A DNA stretch of 64,000 nt from Triglochin maritima (GCA_963682175.1 OY821786.1:29348501-29412500); one strand, 5' to 3'. Positions 43,926 to 53,746 are shown, counted from the stretch's first letter. Notes: a model not told the origin generated them from the sequence alone. Translations and numbers: made by a program.

Positions 43926-45210
43926 TCTTGTTCACATTCATTGAGGACAATGCATGAACTAGGTGTGGGGGGGGGGGTGTTTTACGTGTGTACATAGTCG
44001 AGTCTTTTTCCTTTGGTTTTATTTTCTTTTCTTTGTACTGCTAGGGTCATGTTAGTGTGCCGCATTTAACATTGATATATCTGCTTGCCATGATCCTTGG
44101 GTGACTTGTCTTCTTTTGCTTGCCGAGTGCTTTAAAATTTTCACATTTCTTTCAAAATCTTCATGTGTTTGCGAAAGAAATGTTTTTGTGGGTTTTGCGT
44201 ATGTTTAGCATATGCAAAACCGTTGAGAGGCAAAGTAAAAAGAAAGCTCCCAAAATTGTCTTGAACTTGATGCATTAGGATTTCTAGTTTACTGGCTTTA
44301 GGTCTTGTCGAGTCGTTAGGATGCACCCTGGTTTTCCCTCAGGGGGCGTGTAATCATAGGGTTTCAGTACTCAAACATTTAAAGAAGTCCACCCTGAACC
44401 TAGTGAGTCAAATAATTCATGTTTGTGAGTATAAGGAAGTTTGTCGTAGTCGAGGGCCCTTAATCTCTTTTTGTGAAACTTAAGTGTAGGGGTTTTGGTT
44501 CCTATATAGATAAATAAGTGGTGTTCTCTCTTCTCGCACGGCTCCTATCACTCGGGAAAGAAGGTCTGAGGGGACTTTGTGCCTGGTGCTTTCGAGTCAT
44601 CTGACTTGGGATGCGCCGACCGAACTCCCGTTACACGGGAGGTAGGGATCGCCCTATGTGGGGATTTGGGGGAAGGTGTACGTGATAGTGTAAGTCCTCA
44701 TAGGCAATGATGCACGAAACCTGACCCTGGGAGAATCAAACACCAACCAATAAAATGCTCCAAAGAAAAAAAAAGAAAAAAAAGAGTCAAATAAGAACCA
44801 AAATGGACTTTACACATTGTATCACATTCAGAAGTTAAGGTTGCCCATGTCTTTCACTTAAGTCCTTAACTAACTTTCACGAATAACTCATTAGGCTAGG
44901 TGTGTGGACGGATTACATATATAGAGTCGACCCGTAGTATTACCGCGTCCCATGATCGACAAAATAAGTCCAACGAGTCGTGTAGCTAGATTGATTAATG
45001 CATCTTGTTCGGATTTTGTGGGTATATCCGCTGAAAACCATCAGGAGACAACACTCCTCCTCCTTGGCAACAGGGAGGTTTAACGGCTTGTTGCACGTGC
45101 TAAGTGCAACCGTGATTCCTACGAAAGTGAGTTAGGATTTCTTGTTTTTCGCATGCTTTTCTCTTTCTTTGTTTTGCTCGGGACTAGCAAAAGTTAGGTG
45201 TGGGGGTATT
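43926..45210 (+). mobile_element. E3 3' noncoding region
   Basis: Begins with CATTGAGGACAATG and the upstream polypurine motif TAGGTGTGGGG extended by a G run (43960-43978). Hairpins at 45059-45078 (CCTCCTTG/CAGGGAGG, loop GCAA, one T-G wobble) and 45090-45110. Main polypurine tract TTAGGTGTGGGGG at 45194-45206. A-rich run at 44765-44785. Confidence 0.82.
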
Positions 45211-45904
45211 TGATTGACATCATTTCATGCTCATATTTGTATCTTATATCCATTATCTTTCACCTAAACAATGCTATGTCACGAGTTTTATGTTTAGTTT
45301 TCAGGAATAAATAGGTTTGAAGAGATGAAACATAAAAGGACCCAAAAGCTGGGAAAAAGGACTGGATTGTGAGATCTAGGGACCAAGATGCAAGGGAGAA
45401 GGGCCTGATTGCAAGACAGAAGGACCTAAGAGCAAAACAGAATACTCCACACCATCATGGGGAGTATTTTACCAATTCGATTCGGGTCGGAGCTCCAACA
45501 AGTCACGTAACCGCATCAAAGACCAACAATACCAGAAAGAAAAGCCCAAAACAAAAATGAGCAGGATCTGAACCATATAGACCGCTAATTGGCGGTCCAT
45601 TTTTGCCCAAATCCGCTCAAATTTCTCCAGCACATGTATTAGAGAATGTTTAGGCTATTTTTGGTATCTGTTTAGTCCCACATCGGGGGATTGTCCCGGT
45701 TTGCCTTTTCCATGGCTATAGATAGAACTCTTCACCTTCCATTGTAATCACTCCATATTTTAAGTGGCTATTCTTCCTACTAGAAGTGAGGTCTTGAAGC
45801 ACACACTAAAATAGGAGGATGCTACTTTTAATGTTTGTCATTTTAATACAAGTTTTCTTTATTATGTTGTTTGTTTTATGTTTCTTGTTTTGCTTTGCTT
45901 AATC
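45211..45904 (+). mobile_element. E3 3' LTR, truncated
   Basis: First 694 bp of the LTR (TGATTGACATC...tttgcttaatc). U3, TATA and the start of R are present; the rest is missing. At 45901-45904 (AATC) the sequence switches to the opposite-strand E2 LTR. Confidence 0.88.
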
Positions 45905-46100
45905 AGGTCCTTCTCCCTTGCATCTTGGTCCCCAGATCTCACAATCCAGTCTTTTTTCCCAGCTTTTGGGTCCTTTTATGTTTCATCTCTTCAAACCTAT
46001 TTATTCCTGAAAACTAAACATAAAACTCGTGACATAGCATTGTTTAGGTGAAAGATAATGGATATAAGATACAAATATGAGCATGAAATGATGTCAATCA
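45905..46100 (-). mobile_element. E2 5' LTR, U3-terminal piece
   Basis: 196 bp equal to the complement of the first part of the LTR, ending GTCAATCA at 46100. Together with 39179-39320 it brackets E3. Confidence 0.88.
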
Positions 46101-46105
46101 ATGAG

Positions 46106-47604
46106 GAAGAACGTTTGATTCAAGTCCTAAAGGAGCACAAATCAGCCATTGGGTGGTCCTTGAGGGACATCAAAGGGATAAGTCAAGACGTCGTGCAGCA
46201 CCACATCTTTATAGAGGATGAGGCACGACCACGTCGCTACCCACAAAGGCGTTTAAATCTAGCCATGACAGAAGTAGTTAAGAAAGAGATCATCAAGTGT
46301 TTAGATCATGACATCATTTTCCCCATTTCGGACAGTACTTGGGTAAGTCCTGTCCAGGTTGTGCCCAAGAAGTCGGGTGTCACTGTTGTCCAGAATGACA
46401 ACAATGAGCTTGTACCCACACGACTTCAAATTGGGTGGCGAGTTTGTATTGACTATAGGAAGTTGAACGCGGTCACGCGTAAGGACCACTTCCCTCTAGC
46501 TTTCATCGACCAGATGTTGGAGAGACTCGCCGGGCACGCCTATTACTGTTTCCTTGATGGTTATTCGGGGTACAATCAAATCCCAGTCGCCCCCGAAGAC
46601 CAGGAGAAAACCACGTTCACTTGTCCTTTTGGGACGTTTGCCTATAGACGGATGCGTTTTGGACTATGCAATGCACCTGCAACAATCCAACGTTGCATGT
46701 TAAGTATCTTTTCCGATATGGTCGAGAACTTCCTTGAGATCTTCATGGATGATTTCTCAGTTCATGGCACCTCCTTTGATGAGTGCTTGCATCACCTGAG
46801 CCTTGTTCTCAAAAGGTGTTCGGAAACGAACTCAGCCCTTAATTGGGAAAAGTGTCATTTCATGGTCACAAAAGGCATCGTGTTGGGTCATGTGGTATCT
46901 CGTGATGGTATCGAGGTGGATAGGTCAAAGATTGAACTTATTTCTAAGCTTCCGCCACCCACCTCGGTAAAAGAAATCCGTTCATTCCTTGGACACGACG
47001 ATTTTTACCGGCGATTTATTAAGGATTTCAGCAAGATAGCTCGTCCTTTGACGAGCTTGCTTGCTACAGTAACCTCCTTTGAGTTCACACCTGAGTGCCT
47101 AACTGCTTTTGAGTTTCTGAAGCGTGAGTCGACCTCCGCTCCTATTATTAAGGCACCGGTGTGGACTCTACCTTTCGAGCTGATGTGTGATTCTTCTGAT
47201 TACGCGATAGGAGCGGTTTTGGGTCAGAAATTCGACAAATTGACTCATGTGATCTATTATGCAAGTCGTACTCTCAATGACGCCCAGCTCAACTACTTCG
47301 TTACTGAGAAAGAGTTCCTCGCGATCATATTTGAGTTGGAAAAATTTCGCCAATACCTCATAGGGTCGCATGTCATTATCTACACTGATCACTCAGCTCT
47401 TCGCTACCTTTTGTCTAAAAAGGATGCGAAACCCCGTCTCCTGCGTTGGATCTTGTTGTTACAAGAATTCGACCTTGAAATACAGGACAAGAAGGGATGC
47501 AAGAATGTCGTGGCTGATCACCTATCTCGCATCCCCATGGATCTTTCACCGGATCCACCGGTGAACGAGTTTTTTCCTGATGAGAACCTTATGGAAATAG
47601 CCTC
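46106..47604 (+). pseudogene. pol: E1 reverse transcriptase and RNase H
   Basis: Continues E1 from 35686. The frame is open from 46058 (its first codons are LTR, not pol) to 47629. [56 protein letters not shown] (Athila insert), [46 protein letters not shown] and the catalytic FMDD at 46742-46753. RNase [49 protein letters not shown] and [12 protein letters not shown]. All main catalytic residues are visible; wear is limited to changes such as GHDDFYRR. A one-base frameshift near 47605 (run of C) separates integrase. Confidence 0.92.
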
Positions 47605-48827
47605 ACCCCCTGGTTCGCTGACATTGTGAACTATTTAGCAACCGGGGAGGTGCCGGCTCATTGGAGACACAGTGACACAACGAAATTCAAGTCGTTAGTC
47701 AAGCACTTCTGTTGGGATGATCCATACTTATTTAAGTATTGTGCTGATCAAATCATAAGGAGGTGCATTCCTGATGACGAGATTCAGAGTGTCTTGTCCT
47801 TTTGCCATAAGGAGGCATGTGGTGGGCACTTCGGTGCCAAGAAAACCGCTGCCAAAGTACTCCAATGCGGTTTTTACTGGCCTACGTTGTTCTTAAAGCA
47901 TGTGATAGGTGCCAACGTGTGGGCCGCATTGGTAGACAAGATATGATGCCACTCAATCCTATCTTAGTGGTTAACATCTTTGATGTTTGGGTAATTGACT
48001 TCATGGGTCCTTTCCCCGTGTCCTATGGTCACACTTACATCTTTGTGGCAGTCGATTATGTGTCAAAGTGGGTTGAAGCAATCCCCACTCGCACTAACGA
48101 TCGCAAGGTTGTGATCAAATTTCTTAAAGAACACATCTTCGCGAGGTTTGGGACACCTCGTTGTATCATAAGTGATCAGGGGACACACTTTGTGAACCGG
48201 TCCCTTAAGGTAGTGCTGCGGAAATACTCCATCACGCACAAGTTGGCCACACCTTATCACCCTCAAACCTGTGGCCAGGTGGAAATTTCCAACCGTCAAC
48301 TCAAGAAAATTCTTGAGAAAATGGTTAATGCTTCAAGGAAAGATTGGTCGGTCAAGCTTAATGATGTATTGTGGGCTTTCCGCACTGCATTTAAAACCGA
48401 CCTTGGCATGTCCCCCTACCGGCTAGTTTATGGCAAAGCTTGCCATCTTCCGGTAGAACTTGAGCACCAGCCATTATGGGCAATCAAACATCTTAACATG
48501 AGTCTTGATGTTTCCGGTGCCAATCGCAAGTTAGACCTCAACGAGTTGGAGGAGTTGAGAAATGAAGCTTTTGAGAATGCCAAGATCTGCAAGTCCCGCA
48601 CTAAAATTTTCCACGATCGCTTGGTGCGAATCAAAACTTTCGAAGTGGGACAAAAGGTCTTGTTGTATAATTCTCGCCTCCACTTGTTTCCGGGGAAACT
48701 TTGGAACCGTTGGTCAGGGCCCTTCATTATTTTAACCGTCTCCCCTCATGGGGCGATTGAGATTCAAAATCCTAGGAATGGGGACGTGTTCAAGGTTAAT
48801 GGACAACGCCTCAGACCATACTTGTAA
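47605..48827 (+). pseudogene. int: E1 integrase
   Basis: Inserts element cDNA into the genome. The HHCC zinc-binding domain is split: [20 protein letters not shown] (about 47806-47868) is in one frame and the Cys pair [12 protein letters not shown] (about 47898) in the next, so a deletion or frameshift lies near 47890. The core keeps the full triad: Asp in WVIDFMGPF (47997-47999), Asp in IISDQGTHF (48174-48176) and Glu in GQVEISNR (48282-48284), with exactly 35 residues between the second and third. The C-terminal part has [39 protein letters not shown] and ends [12 protein letters not shown] before TAA at 48825. No chromodomain. Confidence 0.92.
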
Positions 48828-49352
48828 GGATCCACGGCAGAGTTCGAGGTGGAAGTCGTGCATTTGCACGAACTCCCCGCGGATGTGGTCACTTGATGTG
48901 ATCTATCCCCCCATTTATTTGTACATATCAGTTTTTTGTTAAAAAAAAAGAAAAAGAAAAAAAGAACAAAATGATAAAAAGCAAAAAAATGAAAGGCCTT
49001 TGTGATATTTTCCCTTTCCTTGTTAATAACGTGTTTTCCATTGCCCTACGCGTTGTTCCATCACGAGAAAACGCGTTTCTCTTTTGTCTGTCACCTCCAC
49101 CCAAAGTTGTGCCCCAGATCCAAAGAACGGACCGCTAATTAGCAGTTTGAAACCGCCAGTTCGCGGTCAGTTTATCTTCGTTGCCTTTGTTTCTTCGTCT
49201 GGGGGTTTTCTTTGGGGTTTTCTGTTGGAAGAGTGGTCTGGGTTCTGTTTATCTGCTGGCGTCGGCGTTCGGTGGCCTTCTCTCCGCTCGTTCCGTGTTC
49301 GTCTTCGCCGTCGTGTGCCTCGCCGCTAAAGCTCGCCAAGGTAGGTTCAGGT
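48828..49352 (+). other. E1 spacer between integrase and third ORF
   Basis: Noncoding. A-rich tract 48939-48983. Palindrome pair at 49131-49167. The short open stretch before 49353 has no ATG in a family-like context. It could hold a splice acceptor (ttcag at 49346-49350) for a subgenomic mRNA of the third ORF; this is inference. Confidence 0.6.
49131..49167 (+). promoter_or_regulatory. Paired palindromes before third ORF
   Basis: ACCGCTAATTAGCAGT (49131-49146) and ACCGCCAGTTCGCGGT (49152-49167), centres 21 bp apart, 186-222 bp upstream of the ORF start. Same geometry as U3 and leader pairs although the sequence has drifted. Confidence 0.6.
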
Positions 49353-50246
49353 ATGGCCAGCCATCATTTAATTCCAAAACTCAACTTTGCCTCCCTGATT
49401 CATGAATTCGGAGAACCCTTCTACAATCGAATCCTAGCTAAAGGGTGGTACCATTTATTGTATGAGGGCGATGAATCCATGTACGTAGAGCCTCTCGTAC
49501 ATGAATTCTTTACTAAACTCGAGTGTCACCAGACCGGTCCACTCGAGTTCAGCATCACTCTCAGAGGGGTGAAACACACCGTGACACCCCAGCTAATCTC
49601 CGACGAGACTGGGATCCCATTGGTTTGTGAGCTCGCACCTACCTACGATATCAATTTTTATCGATCTATGCTTGGGTGTGGGCAGCCTGTATCATCACAT
49701 GGGGGAGTACCTAATGCACACATTTACTCCAATGTGCACATTGTAGCCAGGTGGGTGTGTAGAAATGTGCTGGGCCAAGAGCGGACCTCCACATTTTTCA
49801 CACCTAGTTTGCGAATCGTGTATAGTCTGATGGACGGTTCACCACACTGCATTTGTCGAACATTGTTCGACGTTTTGGTGAACGCCAGGCTGAAAGATAT
49901 ACACTGTTTGCTGACTCTGGTTACCAAATTGTGTGGCATGTTGGACATCCCACGATTTGAGCGCATGCTGAGTCGCCAAGGCACCGACCTCGAGGTAGCG
50001 AAGATGACGCCATCATTTCGCCTTTGGCTTCCTGAGGCATGGGTGCCTGACTTTATGGAGGAGGATGTTAGAGCCAGTTCCTCAAGCTCGTCAGTGAGCT
50101 CAGGAACGCTCTTTAACACCGACATTTCTGAGATGGCGGTCGAGCAGCAGAGCGTCATCTTAGCCAAGCAAAACCGGAAGATCTATAGGAAGTTGTCGGC
50201 TCTTGAGAGAGGTGCCTCTTTGGGCACTTCTGGCCGCCGTCATTAG
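49353..50246 (+). CDS. E1 third ORF, putative plant transposon protein
   Basis: 297 codons from ATG 49353 to TAG 50246, intact. It sits where Athila elements carry an env-like ORF. Sequence: MASHHLIPKLNFASLIHEFG, FYNRILAKGWYHLLYEGDES, VHEFFTKLECHQTGPLEFSI, TLRGVKHTVTPQLISDETGI, then an HIVARWVCRNVLGQ and LLTLVTKLCGMLDIPRF segment and a C-terminal Ser run with a coiled-coil-like end (QQSVILAKQNRKIYRKLSAL). The F.....L.G..H.V....I....GIP pattern resembles the putative plant transposon protein family (PF20167-like). No signal peptide or membrane segment is seen, so an envelope role is unsupported. The upstream open frame to 49212 starts at a non-ATG codon and lacks family support. Confidence 0.75.
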   Translation: MASHHLIPKLNFASLIHEFGEPFYNRILAKGWYHLLYEGDESMYVEPLVHEFFTKLECHQTGPLEFSITLRGVKHTVTPQLISDETGIPLVCELAPTYDINFYRSMLGCGQPVSSHGGVPNAHIYSNVHIVARWVCRNVLGQERTSTFFTPSLRIVYSLMDGSPHCICRTLFDVLVNARLKDIHCLLTLVTKLCGMLDIPRFERMLSRQGTDLEVAKMTPSFRLWLPEAWVPDFMEEDVRASSSSSSVSSGTLFNTDISEMAVEQQSVILAKQNRKIYRKLSALERGASLGTSGRRH

Positions 50247-51418
50247 TCTGGTACACCCTATCCATGCATTGGCACCGTTTTGCCATACATTGAGGACAAT
50301 GCATGGATTAGGTGTGGGGGGTGTCTTTACGTGTGTACATAGTCGAGTCTTTCCTTTTGATTTTTGTTTTCTTTTGTGTGCATTGCTAGGGTCATGTTAG
50401 TGTGCCGCATTTAACATTGATATATATGCTTGCCATGATCCTTGGGTGAGTTGTCTTCTTTTGCTTGCCGAGTGCTTTAAAATTTCCACATTTCTTTGAA
50501 AATCTTCATGTGTTTTTGAAAGAAAATTTTATTGTAGGTTTTGCATGTGTTCAATATGTGCAAAACCATTTAGAGGCAAAGTAAAAAGAAAGCTCCCAAA
50601 ATTATCTTGAACTTGATGCATTAGGATTTTTGGTTTACTTGCTTTAGGTCTTATCGAGTCGTTAGGATGCACCACGGTTTTCCCTCGGGGGGCGTGTAAT
50701 CATAGGGTTTCAACACTCAAACATTTAAAGAAGTCCACCCTGAACCTAGTGAGTCCAATAATTCGTGTCTGTTAGTATAACGAAGTTTGTCGTAGTCAAG
50801 AGCCCTTAATCTCTTTTTGTGAAACTTAAGTGTAGGGGTTTTGGTTACCATGTAGATATATAAATAAGTGGTGTTATCTCTTCTCGCAGGGCTCCTATCA
50901 CTCGGGAAAGTAGGTCTGAGGGGACTTTGTGCCTGGTACTTTTGAGTTATCTGACTTGGGATGCGCCGACCGAACTCCCGTTACACGGGTACTAGGGATC
51001 GCCCTATGTGGAGATTTGGGGGAAGGTGTACGTGATAGTGTAAGTCCTCATAGGCAATCATGCATGAAACCTGACCCTGGGAGAATCAAACACCAACCAA
51101 TAAAATGCTCCAAAGAAAAAAAAATGATGATGAAAAAGAAAAAAAAGCAAATAAGAACCAAAATGGACTCTACACATTGTATCACTTTCAGAAGTTAAGG
51201 TTGCCCATGTTGTTCACTTAAGTCCCTAACTAACTCTCACGAATAACTCATTGGGCTAGGTGTGTGGACCGATTACATATATAGAGTTGACCCGTAGTAT
51301 TACCGCGTCCCATGATCGACAATATGAGTCCAACGAGTCGTGTAGCTAGATTGATTAATGCATCTTGTTCGGATTTTGTGGGTATATCCGCTGAAAACCC
51401 TCAGGAGACAACACTCCT

Positions 51419-51470
51419 CCTCCTTGGCGACAAGGAGGTTTAACGGCTTGTTGCACATGCTAAGTGCAAC
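51419..51470 (+). other. Paired conserved hairpins upstream of PPT
   Basis: 51419-51438: perfect 8-bp stem CCTCCTTG/CAAGGAGG closed by GCGA, a GNRA-type loop. 51450-51470: 7-bp stem GTTGCAC/GTGCAAC with a 7-nt loop. They lie about 85-135 nt before the polypurine tract. Confidence 0.7.
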
Positions 51471-51553
51471 CGTGATTCCTACGAAAGTTAGTTAGGATTT
51501 CTTGTTTTTCGTATGCTTTTCACTTTCTTTGTTTTGCTCGGGACTAGCAAAAG

Positions 51554-51570
51554 TTAGGTGTGGGGGTATT
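51554..51570 (+). other. E1 polypurine tract
   Basis: TTAGGTGTGGGGGTATT directly before the 3' LTR. Primes plus-strand DNA synthesis. A near-identical 13-mer lies at 50308. Confidence 0.75.
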
Positions 51571-52968
51571 TGATTGACATCATTTCATGCTTATATTCGT
51601 ATCTTATATCCATTATCTTTCACCTAAACAATGCTATGTTATGAGTTTTATGTTTAGTTTTCAAGAATAAATAGGTTTGAAGAGATGAAGCATAAAAGGA
51701 CCCAAAAGCTGGGAAAAAGGACTGAATTGTGAGATCTGGGGACCAAGATGCAAGGGAGAAGGACCTGAACGCAAGACAGAAGGACATAAGAGCAAAACAG
51801 AATACTCCACATTATCATGGGGAGTATTTTAGCAATTCGATTCGGGTCGGAGCTCCAACAAACCAAGTAGATGCATCAAAGACAAAGAATACCATCCAGG
51901 AAAGCCTCCAAGAAAGCCCAGACTAATCCTGATCCTGTAGACCGCCAATTGGCGGTCTGGAACCGCTAATTGGTGGTCCAGGTGGATCCGAATCCGCTTA
52001 GCTTTTTTTGGCGTGTGTATTAGAGCGTGTTTATGCTATTTATGGTATTTGTTTAGTCCCACATCGGGGATTGTCCCGGATTAGATTTTTCTCTAACTAT
52101 AAATAGAACTCTTCCGCTTCCATTGTAATTACTCCATGCTTGTGGCCATTCTCCCTAATTGAAGTGAAAGCCCTGAAGCAAGAAACTCAATAGGGGAGAT
52201 GCTACTGGTATTGTGGGTCTTCAATCAATAAAATTTCCTTTGTTTTGTGCTTCTTTTATTGTTGGTGCATGTTTTAGTTTAATCGTCTTTTATTTCTAGC
52301 TTAGTTTTAATATGCTTTCTTTGCCGAGTTTAATAATTAGTGTAATGTTTAGTGAGTAGTTCCATCCCCTTTGGGGGGTGGAGTAGATGTACATACATGC
52401 ATTACAGAGAATGGGTTGAATGCTTTATTTTTGATGTGTTGATAAAACATGAATATATGCTTGCTTGTTTAGGATAGAATTTATAACATGATGAGTTTTG
52501 CCAAAATGATTAGACACCTCACATGCTTGTTTAGGTTCTGAAATAAACAACTTGCATATGTAAATGTTAATCAACTAAGTTGGTGAATAGATTGATAGGT
52601 TTTGCCATAACATTTAGACACTTCCTATGCTTCATAAACACCACCTTCATGTGGTTAAAAAATGTATTCTACACCCACCTCTTTGCATGTGTGCACTCAC
52701 TCCACCCCTTAGGGGTTTTCCCATTTCTGTATTCCAGCATTCTTCTTTTGTTCTTAACTTAGTTTTCATTTCATTGTTTGTTTTTTTCGTTCGCATTTCA
52801 TACTTCTTAGCGTAGTTTAGTGTAGAGTAGCATAATAAATCTTTCTCCCCCAATTTTTGCCACTTGATTTCTGATAAACAAGAGGCTGCTCACCTCCCTG
52901 AGGACGACCCGTACTTGCCACCGCTTCATCACGGTCGTGCACTTGCGGTTTAATTACAAAGTTCAACA
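51571..52968 (+). mobile_element. E1 3' LTR
   Basis: 1398 bp, TGATTGACATC...GTTCAACA. Palindromes 51941-51956 and 51962-51977, USE 52056-52066, TATA at 52098 (31 bases between, one G lost), AATAAA 52227-52232. Shares private variants with 30440-31839 and is followed by TSD GTGAT at 52969-52973. Confidence 0.92.
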
Positions 52969-52973
52969 GTGAT

Positions 52974-53746
52974 CTTTAGGATAGCACAAATTAATTTGTT
53001 TCCAAAATTAAGTTAATGATACAATTTGTTCGTTTAATAACAATATACACATCCATGATATGTAATATTGTCACAAACATATTTAGCATTTACCAAGATA
53101 CATGAGCCATAGCGTCTTGGAATGACAAACAACATCACACTTTATTGCAGTAGCAACTTATTTAGCTATTACATGTTTACATTCCGTATTGGGGATGATA
53201 ATTAGTGGCAACAATGCCTTGGTCTATGAACCCACCTCCAGTGATGCCTTTTGCAGCACATGATTCGACAATGGTGCCTGAATCCTTCAGCTAATTCATC
53301 ATCTATTCTCCGACACAACAACAAACAACACCTCATGTAAGGTGTAAGAAAACAATACAAACTTTGAAATCAAGGATGCATGTATAGTACTATAGTTATC
53401 TTGTAGCAAAACACCTAATTTAGTAGGACATGATGGAACTTCTTTCGTGAAATGATCTTCAAAATCTAGTTTATGGAGATACATTATGGTTTGCCATGTT
53501 TATACTTGCACAATGTCCTTTAGAGTTTAAGAGTGAATCTCACAGAACAGTAGTCATTTATTGTTACATATTAAGCTTGGTTGGTTTTAGATCCCATTCA
53601 CACAAGAAAGGATAGATGTATTAGTTTGATATGCTTTAATTAACTTGTTATGTAGTATGAGTTTTATTTTAAAAGAATGCAGAATTATGTTTACAATACT
53701 AACCAGCGAGGTCGATCCTGTCAAAGCCTACATCAGACATGGAAAC
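52974..53746 (-). pseudogene. Inverted older copy of secreted peptide gene, exons 3-4
   Basis: Minus-strand continuation of the unit cut by E1. Exon 3 is 53704-53746 (DVSMSDVGFDRIDLA without its first two bases, donor gttagt), cut on its 5' side by the LTR at 53747. Exon 4 is 53202-53302, with acceptor ...aatag and frame DDELAEGFRHHCRIMCCK then RHHWRWVHRPRHCCH and a stop. Compared with the tandem copies one Cys is changed to His and two Trp to Cys; the frame is open. In the competing frame (MMN...) a stop appears at the fourth codon. Exons 1-2 and the promoter are absent. Confidence 0.75.

Larger units (their letters stand above)
39321..45904 (+). mobile_element. E3: pol-less Athila-like element inside E2
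   Basis: Plus-strand element: 5' LTR 39321-40719, intact tRNA-Asp primer site, leader, gag (41931-43818), a protease stub to about 43925, a direct jump to the 3' noncoding region, polypurine tract and a truncated 3' LTR (45211-45904). RT, RNase H and integrase are absent, removed at 43925/43926 in the middle of protease. Left flank in the E2 LTR is ...GCTAC; the matching right flank was lost in the deletion that also removed half of the 3' LTR and about 1.07 kb of E2 LTR, joined at AATC (45901-45904). Confidence 0.88.
35692..46100 (-). mobile_element. E2: non-autonomous Athila-like element inside E1
   Basis: Minus-strand element inserted at the protease/RT boundary of E1. In element sense: 5' LTR (pieces at 45905-46100 and 39179-39320, middle lost with E3), a short ORF (39179-38664), the 3' noncoding region (38372-37101), a degenerate polypurine tract and 3' LTR (37100-35692). 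About 3.8 kb remain once E3 is removed. No primer site, gag, RT or integrase is present; the ORF starts at the very edge of the LTR, so a deletion removed primer site and leader. It would have depended on proteins of relatives. Confidence 0.85.
50247..51570 (+). mobile_element. E1 3' noncoding region
   Basis: CATTGAGGACAATG hairpin (50288-50301) and upstream polypurine motif TTAGGTGTGGGGG (50308-50320). Conserved block with AAAGCTCCCAAAATT (near 50588), a ggggactttgtgcctgg stretch (near 50917), an A-rich run (51113-51147), two hairpins (51419-51470) and the main polypurine tract. Confidence 0.85.
30440..52968 (+). mobile_element. E1: Athila-type Ty3/gypsy element, nested host
   Basis: LTR retrotransposon with 1400-bp and 1398-bp LTRs (30440-31839, 51571-52968), TSD GTGAT, tRNA-Asp primer site, leader, gag-protease (33055-35686), RT-RNase H-integrase (46106-48827), a third ORF (49353-50246) and a 1.25-kb 3' noncoding region. 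With the inner insertion 35692-46100 and one TSD removed it is about 12.1 kb, the usual Athila size. The RT segment with a [13 protein letters not shown] insertion before [12 protein letters not shown] is an Athila hallmark. It is inactive: stops in gag, protease active Asp changed to His, frameshifts in pol, plus the insertion. Confidence 0.92.

Noticed and set aside
46058..46105. pol ORF start at ATG 46058
   Set aside because: The first 16 codons are E2 LTR sequence read through; the true frame comes from E1 protease at 35686.
49212..49352. Longer third ORF start
   Set aside because: The upstream extension begins at a non-ATG codon and has no family resemblance.
49353..50246. Envelope protein call for the third ORF
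   Set aside because: No signal peptide, membrane segment or glycoprotein features; only its position resembles env-like ORFs.
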